Shown: positions 18,534 to 25,942 of the stretch, piece by piece
Layout: each line of letters starts with the position of its first letter
Numbering within the stretch: the stretch's first letter is position 1
Assembly: GCA_938048755.1 (NCBI GenBank)
Contig: CALIUG010000191.1
Coordinates: forward strand, 1 to 34,820
Source of the DNA: an uncultured Alphaproteobacteria bacterium
Lineage (GTDB): Bacteria; Pseudomonadota; Alphaproteobacteria; SP197
DNA length: 34,820 nucleotides
Direction of reading: 5' to 3'
Position numbers and translations under genes: made by a program
Notes under the pieces: generated by a model
What the model was told of the DNA's origin: nothing
Seen by the model: only the letters and a program-made list of their open reading frames with translations
Database searches by the model: none

Positions 18534-20027
18534 TCAGAAACGCGGCAAATCGGGGAACGGCAGCTTCCCGTGGTGCACGTGCATATGACCGAGCTCAGCG
18601 CAGCGATGCAGCAGGGGGAAGACCTTACCGGGATTGAGCAGGCCATCGGGATCGAATGCGCACTTGATGCGCTGCTGCTGTTTCATGTCATCTTCGGTGA
18701 ACATGACGCCCATGAGGTCGCGCTTCTCGACGCCGATGCCATGTTCGCCGCTGAGCACACCCCCCACCTCGACACAAAGGCGCAGGATGTCGGCAGCAAG
18801 CGCTTCGGTTGTTTCGAGGTCCCTCGGCTTGCCGGCATCGTACATGATAAGCGGATGCAGGTTGCCGTCACCGGCATGGAAGACGTTCACGACGCCAAGG
18901 CCGTGCTGCTTCGAAAGCTCGCCCATCCGGGTAAGGACTTCAGAAAGCCTACCGCGAGGGATGGTGCCGTCGATGCAGTAGTAGTCTGGCGAGATCTTGC
19001 CGACGGCAGGAAACGCGGACTTTCGCCCGAGCCAGAAACGCTGGCGTTCGTCTTCGCTGGTTGCACGCCGGATCGTCGTGGCGCCGCAATCACGGGCAAT
19101 GGCTTCGACCCGGTCTGAGAGTTCGTCGACTTCCGCACTGGGCCCGTCGAGTTCACAGATGAGCAGGGCTTCGACATCGAGCGGGTAGCCGGCCTTGCAA
19201 TAGTCCTCGGTGGCATGGACGGCAGGTTTGTCCATCATTTCCAGGCCCGCGGGAATGATTCCGGCAGCAATGATGCGCGCGACACAGTCCCCGGCCGACT
19301 GCAGATCACCAAAACCCAGGAGCTGGGCGCCCACGGTGGCCGGTTTGGGCAGAATGCGCACCGTGACCTCGGTGATCACACCCAGGAGGCCTTCCGAGCC
19401 CGTCAGAATGCCCAGCAGATCGTAGCCGTCGGAATCCATGTGTTTGCCGCCCAGGCGGACGACATCGCCGTTCATCAGGACAATTTCGAGACCAAGCAGG
19501 TTGTTGGTCGTCACGCCATACTTGAGGCAATGCACGCCACCAGAGTTCTCCGCAACATTGCCGCCAATGGAACAGGCGATCTGGCTGGAGGGATCGGGTG
19601 CGTAATAGAAGCCAGCGGCTGAAACCGCCTGCGAGATCGCAAGGTTGGTGACGCCGGGCTGTACCGTGACGCAGCGGTTGGCGTAGTCGATTTCCAGAAT
19701 GCGGTTGAACTTTCCCAGCCCCAGAATGACGCCGTCTTCCAGAGGCAATGCGCCACCCGAAAGGCCGGTGCCGGAGCCGCGGGGTACGACCTTGACCTGA
19801 TTGGCATGGCAAAGGCGCACGACATCCGCCACCTGATCGGTGTTTTCAGGCAGCACGACGGCCAGAGGCAGGGTGCGATAGGCCGAAAGGGCATCACATT
19901 CGTAGGCCTTGAGCCCGACCGAATCGGCAATCAGATTGTCTGCAGGGATGCAGCCGGACAGCGCAGCAAGAAAGGCATCACGGCCTTCCAGGACGGCTTG
20001 ATCAGGCTTTGGCATCGTGATGGTCAT
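18534..20027 (-). CDS. glcD: Glycolate oxidase subunit GlcD (FAD-linked oxidase)
   Basis: VVPRGSGTGLSGGALPLEDGVILGLGKFNRILEIDYANRCVTVQPGVTNLAIS, DPSSQIACSIGGNVAENSGGVHCLKYGVTTNNLLGLEIVLMNGD, NVFHAGDGNLHPLIMYD, GGVLSGEHGIGVEKRDLM. Confidence 0.94.
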   Translation of the reverse strand: MTITMPKPDQAVLEGRDAFLAALSGCIPADNLIADSVGLKAYECDALSAYRTLPLAVVLPENTDQVADVVRLCHANQVKVVPRGSGTGLSGGALPLEDGVILGLGKFNRILEIDYANRCVTVQPGVTNLAISQAVSAAGFYYAPDPSSQIACSIGGNVAENSGGVHCLKYGVTTNNLLGLEIVLMNGDVVRLGGKHMDSDGYDLLGILTGSEGLLGVITEVTVRILPKPATVGAQLLGFGDLQSAGDCVARIIAAGIIPAGLEMMDKPAVHATEDYCKAGYPLDVEALLICELDGPSAEVDELSDRVEAIARDCGATTIRRATSEDERQRFWLGRKSAFPAVGKISPDYYCIDGTIPRGRLSEVLTRMGELSKQHGLGVVNVFHAGDGNLHPLIMYDAGKPRDLETTEALAADILRLCVEVGGVLSGEHGIGVEKRDLMGVMFTEDDMKQQQRIKCAFDPDGLLNPGKVFPLLHRCAELGHMHVHHGKLPFPDLPRF

Positions 20028-20086
20028 GAGCGGCGCACTCCCCTGGGGACAAGGGTCAGCATCATGGCAGCCACCAGAAACGTCAA

Positions 20087-20256
20087 CGCCGGGGACATGC
20101 CCCGGCGCAGAAAACAGCCGACGCCAAGCGCCGGCAGCAGGCTATTGATCACAATGTCGGGCCAATCGGCCCACCCTTGTGCGCCCTCAGGCGCCGGGCG
20201 GGATGCATCCGCATCCCTTGGCTACGCGCAAGGATGCGCGGACCGCAGTCGCGGTC
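20087..20256. other. Hairpin-dense segment upstream of glcD (candidate structured leader RNA)
   Basis: Consecutive inverted repeats: CGCCGGGG/CCCCGGCG (20087-20107), GCCG.CGC/GCG.CGGC (20117-20135), GGGCC/GGCCC (20159-20172), GCGCC/GGCGC (20181-20194), GGGATGC/GCATCCC (20200-20217), CGCGCA/TGCGCG (20225-20240), GACCGC/GCGGTC (20241-20256). The last five have 4-nt loops. Confidence 0.45.
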
Positions 20257-20275
20257 TTGCAGGTGACGGTTCAAG

Positions 20276-20297
20276 AAAAATGCAGGTCGACACCTGC
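20276..20297 (-). terminator. Rho-independent terminator of rpmJ
   Basis: Minus strand downstream of the rpmJ stop: GCAGGT-GTCG-ACCTGC followed by ATTTTTC. Confidence 0.85.
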
Positions 20298-20299
20298 TT

Positions 20300-20425
20300 T
20301 CAGCCCTGACGGGCCTTGAAGCGGGGGTTCTGCTTGTTGATGACGTAGATGCGGCCCTTGCGGCGCACGGTACGGCATTTCATGTGGCGCTTCTTGAGCG
20401 AGCGCAGGGAATTGGCGATCTTCAT
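20300..20425 (-). CDS. rpmJ: 50S ribosomal protein L36
   Basis: Missed by the ORF track (41 aa): [41 protein letters not shown]; typical L36 with a reduced cysteine set. Confidence 0.95.
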   Translation of the reverse strand: MKIANSLRSLKKRHMKCRTVRRKGRIYVINKQNPRFKARQG

Positions 20426-20533
20426 GGTCGATCCTCGGGTGATGCCGGCCCCGTGGCCCGCATGTCTGGAAGGCGCGGACCATACTGACCCGGAAGGAGC
20501 CCGTCAACGGCTGGAATCGCCCACAAGTCCAGA

Positions 20534-21037
20534 TTATTCGGCGTAACGGATAGCCAGAACCTCAAGCTCAAGATCACCTGCCGGACGCCGCCAGGTGACG
20601 ACATCACCGACCGCAGCGCCATTGAGGGCACGGGCAAGCGGGCTGACCCAGCTGACCATCCCGGCTTCGACATCGGATTGATCCTCACCGACAATCCGCC
20701 AGGTGCGTTTCTTGCCATCTTCACCCCGGATATCGACTGTTGCACCAAAAGCAACCGTGTCACGGGGCTGATCTGCGGGATCAACTTCGACAGCGTGATT
20801 GATCCGCCCCTCGACATAACGCAAGTCGCGTTTGACATGGGCAAGCTTGCTCTTGTCGACCATATCTTCGCCGTGAGAGGCAAGCTCGTCACGTTCGGCC
20901 TTCAGCCGTTCACTCCACGCTTCCAGTTCCGCCAGCCCTTCAGGCGTGACGTAGTTGGGCACCGGCTGCTGGGGCAATTCGGGAAGGTCATCGACGACCT
21001 GATCACCATCGGGTTCCCGCACAAACGCTCTGCTCAT
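20534..21037 (-). CDS. greB: Transcription elongation factor GreB-like (GreA/GreB family)
   Basis: MSRAFVRE...PNYVTPEGLAELEAWSERLKAERDELA...LRYVEGRINHAVEVDPADQPRDTVAFGATVDIRGEDGKKRTWRIVGEDQSDVEAGMVSWVSPLARALNGAAVGDVVTWRRPAGDLELEVLAIRY. Confidence 0.92.
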   Translation of the reverse strand: MSRAFVREPDGDQVVDDLPELPQQPVPNYVTPEGLAELEAWSERLKAERDELASHGEDMVDKSKLAHVKRDLRYVEGRINHAVEVDPADQPRDTVAFGATVDIRGEDGKKRTWRIVGEDQSDVEAGMVSWVSPLARALNGAAVGDVVTWRRPAGDLELEVLAIRYAE

Positions 21038-21159
21038 GACACAATCCTCACTGCAAGAGCCCGAGAAACGGACTCCATCTATTCATTTCATATGGTCAGT
21101 CTGACAGCACACGCCAAGCGTCACGTTGATTCAGCGCAATTCAAACCATTTGCCGGTCA

Positions 21160-22176
21160 TTATGCCATACGCCCTGACGGAGTCAGTCCGGCCCGGTGCT
21201 GCAGGATGGGGCCGTACATGTCAGCAAGTTCCTGCCATGAGTCGTCGGGTGATCCGCCGGCAACATGAGGGGTCAGGAGTATCTCTGCTCCCTGCCGGGC
21301 AGCCAGAACCAGCGGATTATCAGGCTCGATCGGTTCGATGGCGAAGGTATCAAGCGCTGCGCCAGCCAGATGACCCGACAGAACGGCCTGTGCCAGAGCC
21401 TGTTCATCAATCACGCCACCGCTGCCGGCCGAAACCAGCAGGGCGCTGGGTTTCATGCGGGCAAGAAAGGACGCATCCACCGATGACCGGGTTTGTGGCG
21501 TGTAGGGCAGCAGGCAGACGAGGACATCGGACTTTGCCGCCAGGTCATCCCTGGAACAGAACCCCAGCCCCAGGCGGGTTTCGGCCTCTTCGGGAAGTCG
21601 CGAGCGGCGGTGATAGAGAATGTTGCAACGCCAGCCGGTCAGACGCCGGGCAAGCTCGGCACCGATTTCACCAAACCCCAGGATTCCCACGGTCCGATCA
21701 TGCAGGCCAAGAATCTGCTCCTGGCGCGACCAGTTGAAGGCAAAGGTGTTTTCGTCGGTTGCACGGCGTTCGGCCCAGACATCGGCGGCAGCACGGGCGA
21801 TGGCTTCGGTGCCAATCAGGCGCTTGAGCAGCGCCAGGATCTGCAGCACAAGATGTTCGGCCACGCGCATGGCACCTTCCTGGCCACGCTGACATACGAT
21901 GATGTTGCGTCGGGAGGCCTCTGCGAGGTCGATATCATGGGCCATGCTGCCCAGACGCAGAACCATGGCAAGGTCGGGCGCTGCATCGAACAGATCCGCA
22001 CCAATCTCGCCACGCCGTTCGGAAATGAGGTAGCGGGCATTGGCCAATGCGGCGTGAAGCTGCGCATTGCCGGGTTCACGCAACATGGTGATGGAAAGCC
22101 CGTCGGGCGCCATCTTGAGAGCGCTCTCCTGATGACGTGCGGACCGTTCGGTCGTGAAGACGACGGGGACGCTCAC
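21160..22176 (-). CDS. D-isomer-specific 2-hydroxyacid dehydrogenase, NAD-binding
   Basis: DRTVGILGFGEIGAELARRLTGWRCNILYHRR; LVCLLPYTPQTRSSVDASFLARMKPSALLVSAGSGGVIDEQAL; LLTPHVAGGSPDD. Confidence 0.88.
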   Translation of the reverse strand: MSVPVVFTTERSARHQESALKMAPDGLSITMLREPGNAQLHAALANARYLISERRGEIGADLFDAAPDLAMVLRLGSMAHDIDLAEASRRNIIVCQRGQEGAMRVAEHLVLQILALLKRLIGTEAIARAAADVWAERRATDENTFAFNWSRQEQILGLHDRTVGILGFGEIGAELARRLTGWRCNILYHRRSRLPEEAETRLGLGFCSRDDLAAKSDVLVCLLPYTPQTRSSVDASFLARMKPSALLVSAGSGGVIDEQALAQAVLSGHLAGAALDTFAIEPIEPDNPLVLAARQGAEILLTPHVAGGSPDDSWQELADMYGPILQHRAGLTPSGRMA

Positions 22177-22179
22177 GGA

Positions 22180-23442
22180 TCAGAATCGTTCGGGCCGGAA
22201 TGCATGGAGATCAAGACCGGGATCGCGACCCGAGATCAGATCGGAGATCACCATGCCCGAGCGAGCGGCAAGCGAGAGACCCAGATGCTGATGGCCGAAA
22301 TCGAACCAGACGTTGGTGAAGCCCGTGGCCGGGCCCAGTGCCGGCAGATAGTCCGGCATAGTGGGCCGCCGGCCCATCCATTTGGTAATCTCGGTGGCAC
22401 CGGACGGGTCAAAATCGCGGAATGCGGTGCGTCCCTTCTCGTAGACGATGTCGGCACGTTCGTAATTCGGTGCGGCATCGACACCGGCCAGTTCGACGGT
22501 GCCCGCAAATCTTACACCTTCATCCATCTGGTTGAGGCCATAGTGGTCCTCAGCATGCACCAGAGGGCGCGTAAGGCCGGTATCGACCCCGTGAAACACC
22601 ATGTGGTAGCCACGCTCGGTATCGAGCAGGACCTTGAGCCCCATCATGGCTGCGACACGGTGTGACCAGGCGCCTGCGGCAACCAGAAGGCGGTCGACCT
22701 TGCGATCACCTGCCGTCGTCTCGAGATCGCTGACACGTCCGCCGCCATGGCGCATGCCGGTCACCTCGGCAAGTTCGATCTTGCCGCCTTCGGCAACGAA
22801 CTGATCCCCGATGGCACAGGTCAGCTTGTAAGGATTGGTCGTGCTGTAGGAGTTTGGAAAGTAGGTAGCATGGCGCAGGTCGGGCGAAAGACAGGGCTCC
22901 ATCTGACGCAGTTCCTCGGGCGCAATGTGTTGCGAGACCACGCCCAGATCGGTCATGAACTTCCGGTCTTCGACCTCTCCCTCGTAACCCGCATCGGTGT
23001 TGTAAAGCGCGAACATGCCGTTCTTGCGGATGAGACGCTCGCCCGGCGTGCCCCGGGTCAGGGTGTCATAGGAGGAGACCGTGCCATCCAGCAGCGCATA
23101 CATGGCACGCGCGTTAGACTCGCGAATCTCAGCGTTGGAGCTTTTGAGGAACGCCAACATCCAGGGAAACAACGTGGGCATATAGCCCCAGCGGATCGTG
23201 AGATAGCGCCGCCGGTCCATGAGCATCTTGGGGACATCCCGCAGAATGCCCGGATAGGGCAGCGGCATGGACGAATCCGTGTGGCAGATGATGCCGGCAT
23301 TGCCAAAGGAACAGTTATCTGCAACGCCGTCGCGATCGATGATGGTGACGTCATGGCCGTCGCGCAGCAGGGCAAGGCCCGCACATACGCCGACGATACC
23401 GGCTCCGATGATGGTCACATGATGCTGATCGGCCATCGCCAA
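22180..23442 (-). CDS. FAD-dependent oxidoreductase (DadA-like D-amino acid dehydrogenase family)
   Basis: HHVTIIGAGIVGVCAGLALLRDGHDVTIIDRDGVADNCSFGNAGIIC; C-terminal KWMGRRPTMPDYLPALGPATGFTNVWFDFGHQHLGLSLAARSGMVISDLISG. Confidence 0.88.
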   Translation of the reverse strand: MAMADQHHVTIIGAGIVGVCAGLALLRDGHDVTIIDRDGVADNCSFGNAGIICHTDSSMPLPYPGILRDVPKMLMDRRRYLTIRWGYMPTLFPWMLAFLKSSNAEIRESNARAMYALLDGTVSSYDTLTRGTPGERLIRKNGMFALYNTDAGYEGEVEDRKFMTDLGVVSQHIAPEELRQMEPCLSPDLRHATYFPNSYSTTNPYKLTCAIGDQFVAEGGKIELAEVTGMRHGGGRVSDLETTAGDRKVDRLLVAAGAWSHRVAAMMGLKVLLDTERGYHMVFHGVDTGLTRPLVHAEDHYGLNQMDEGVRFAGTVELAGVDAAPNYERADIVYEKGRTAFRDFDPSGATEITKWMGRRPTMPDYLPALGPATGFTNVWFDFGHQHLGLSLAARSGMVISDLISGRDPGLDLHAFRPERF

Positions 23443-23460
23443 ACGCTGCCTCCAACTTGT

Positions 23461-24198
23461 CTAACTCTGACGCGGCGTCCTGAGCCCCGACGTCTCCCCG
23501 CCATCAACCGGGATGACCGCACCATTAACGTATGAGGCGGCATCGGAAAGCAACCACGACACGACATCGGCGATCTCGTCTGGCTCGCCGAACCTGGCTG
23601 CGGGGATACGCAATTCCAAGGGCCGGCGCAGGGAATCATCGCTGGATATACGCTCCATCATGCGTGTTCCTACTTGACCGGGACAAACGACGTTGAACCG
23701 CACGTGTTCACCGTATTCCAGCGCCAGCGCCTGCGTCATTCCGATGACCGCTGCCTTGGACGCACAATAGATTGCAAGACCCTCTTCACCCCGCATACCC
23801 GCGACCGATGCAATGTTGACCACCGCCCCCTTCCCCGCGATTAAACCGTCCAACGCATAACGCATGAACAGGTAAGCGCTGCGCGCATTAACGTCGAGAA
23901 CCGTATCCCAGTCTTGGATGCCGGACTGTGCAAAGGTCACACGCCGCGACATACCGGCATTGTTGACCAGACCCTTGAGGGTTCCGCCGCCCAGCTCAAG
24001 GGCCTTGGCAACGATCGCGCGGCAATCGTCTTCATTGGAAACATCACCTGCCTGAAAACTCGTGCCGGGAAGTGCCGAGGAGAGCTCCGCACCGGCATCA
24101 TGGTCGCGGCCGGTAAAGAGAACCCGAAACCCGTCGCCGGCGAGCTTTTCAACGCAGGCCCGGCCAATACCGTGCGTGCCGCCAGTCACCAGATACAT
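23461..24198 (-). CDS. SDR family oxidoreductase
   Basis: MYLVTGGTHGIGRACVEKLAGDGFRVLFTGRD, GLVNNAGMSRRV, VVNIASVAGMRGEEGLAIYCASKAAVIGMTQALALEYGEHVRFNVVCPGQVGTRMM, SYVNGAVIPVDGGE. Confidence 0.92.
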   Translation of the reverse strand: MYLVTGGTHGIGRACVEKLAGDGFRVLFTGRDHDAGAELSSALPGTSFQAGDVSNEDDCRAIVAKALELGGGTLKGLVNNAGMSRRVTFAQSGIQDWDTVLDVNARSAYLFMRYALDGLIAGKGAVVNIASVAGMRGEEGLAIYCASKAAVIGMTQALALEYGEHVRFNVVCPGQVGTRMMERISSDDSLRRPLELRIPAARFGEPDEIADVVSWLLSDAASYVNGAVIPVDGGETSGLRTPRQS

Positions 24199-24240
24199 GG
24201 ATGCTCTCCCGTGTCGTCGCGTCGGCCTGCGTGGCGTGGA

Positions 24241-25200
24241 TCAGACGGCTTCGGTAACGTAGTAGAGTGAGACCTTGTGGGTCGCTTCGGCAAAAAACAA
24301 CCATCTTTCGACCAGGGTTCCGGCAAGGCCCGAGCCTGCTGCAAGGAGAATCAGGAAGGTGCCGAACCACGACGCCAGAAGAACGCCGATGATGAGCAGG
24401 AGAACCGGCATAACAAATCCCAGCACAAGCGTGACGCGGCGCAGTTTCAGGGCATGTTTGCGGGCGATCCGGAACGCCATTTCCTTCTGGAGGTAGTTCT
24501 GGCTGCTGTTGGGTGATTCCAGAAGCCGTGCGGACTTTGCTCTCCGGGGCATACCGATCGCACTTGCCAGGGTGCTTTCTGGCTTCGCACGCGCACAAGC
24601 GCGCCAGGCACCAAGTTTGACGAGCACCGCAACCACAAGAGCCGCCAGGGCAACAAAACCGGCTGCCGGTGCGAAGTCGCTGCCACCGGTGCCGACGGCA
24701 ACAAAGGCACAGACGATCAAGGCACCACCGGCAAGGCCGATGGCCAGGAAACACGGCACGGTCCAGGAATTGTGCCACTGGGGCACAGTCCAGAGAGAGC
24801 GGTAGATCATGGCCGTACAGATGATGGTCACGACAGCGCAGGCGGCCGTCACATACCCCAGAATCAGGATATAGGCTGGCGGTTCATCAATGGAGATGAG
24901 GGCACCGGCGAAGAGAACCGCGGGAACATAGGTGATGAGCGCCATCACGCCTTCGCGCGACAGCCAGGACGAGCGCCATTGGGACAGCGCACGCCATGCC
25001 CGTTCAGGATGACGCAGATGGAATGTGGAACTGACCAGGCCCATGCCGACCAGCACCATGGCAACCACGGCAAAGACGCCGACCAGAACAGGTGGCAGGT
25101 TCAGAAGTCCCAAACCGTGCAGCAGGCCAAGCCAGATCAGCGCGCCGTAACCTGCGCCAGAAAGGCTGGTGAAAAGAACGATGGAAACTGCTGGATGCAT
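24241..25200 (-). CDS. soeC: DmsC/SoeC-like membrane anchor subunit
   Basis: MHPAVSIVLFTSLSGAGYGALIWLGLLHGLGLLNLPPVLVGVFAVVAMVLVGMGLVSSTFHLRHPERAWRALSQWRSSWLSREG; multiple TM segments; adjacent to B and A subunits. Confidence 0.8.
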   Translation of the reverse strand: MHPAVSIVLFTSLSGAGYGALIWLGLLHGLGLLNLPPVLVGVFAVVAMVLVGMGLVSSTFHLRHPERAWRALSQWRSSWLSREGVMALITYVPAVLFAGALISIDEPPAYILILGYVTAACAVVTIICTAMIYRSLWTVPQWHNSWTVPCFLAIGLAGGALIVCAFVAVGTGGSDFAPAAGFVALAALVVAVLVKLGAWRACARAKPESTLASAIGMPRRAKSARLLESPNSSQNYLQKEMAFRIARKHALKLRRVTLVLGFVMPVLLLIIGVLLASWFGTFLILLAAGSGLAGTLVERWLFFAEATHKVSLYYVTEAV

Positions 25201-25204
25201 CGCG

Positions 25205-25942
25205 TCAGTCCGACAAAGCGCGGTCGAGCCAGGCCAGGAACCCGGAGGCACCGCTGGTGTCCTCTACAGGTGTTCGAACGGGAGCAGAGGAACGCTCCGG
25301 ATGGCGGCTGCGCGGCGGCAAGTAACGGTTGACCGGCTTGGCGCCGCTTTCGGGCATCAGCGCCACGCCATCGCGTGCGGCAACCAGCAGGGAGACTTCG
25401 GAATTGGGGTCACCGAGATCCCCGAAGTGGCGGGCCGATGTCGGGCAGGTCCGCACACAGGCCGGAACACGGTCGATCTCCTCGAGATCATCGTTGTCGA
25501 TGCGATCGACGCACAGGGTGCACTTCTTCATGGTGCCGGTGCCGTCATCGAGCTCGCGTGCGCCATAGGGGCAGGACCAGGCGCACAAGCCGCAACCGAT
25601 GCAGAGGTCTTCATCGACCAGGACAATGCCGTCCTTCTCACGCTTGTAGGAAGCGCCGGTCGGACAGACGGGAACACACGGGGCGTCATCGCAATGGAGG
25701 CACGAGCGCGGGAAATGGAGCGTGAAACCGCCTTCTCCGTCATCCACTTCAAAGGAATGGATCCGGTTGAGCCAGGTGCCGGTGGCCTCCGCACCGTAGG
25801 GCGTGATGTCGCTGAGCGGGGCAGCCGTGCCCGTGGAATTCCAGGACTTGCAGGCGACCGCGCAGGCATGACAGCCCACGCAGATATCCAGGTCGATGAC
25901 GAGACCCAGTTTCTTTTCCGTGCTTGCGGGCAACATGGTCAT
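25205..25942 (-). CDS. soeB: 4Fe-4S dicluster ferredoxin-type electron-transfer subunit (SoeB/DmsB-like)
   Basis: LGLVIDLDICVGCHACAVACKSWN, SCLHCDDAPCVPVCPTGASYKREKDGIVLVDEDLCIGCGLCAWSCPYGARELDDGTGTMKKCTLCVDRI. Confidence 0.85.
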   Translation of the reverse strand: MTMLPASTEKKLGLVIDLDICVGCHACAVACKSWNSTGTAAPLSDITPYGAEATGTWLNRIHSFEVDDGEGGFTLHFPRSCLHCDDAPCVPVCPTGASYKREKDGIVLVDEDLCIGCGLCAWSCPYGARELDDGTGTMKKCTLCVDRIDNDDLEEIDRVPACVRTCPTSARHFGDLGDPNSEVSLLVAARDGVALMPESGAKPVNRYLPPRSRHPERSSAPVRTPVEDTSGASGFLAWLDRALSD

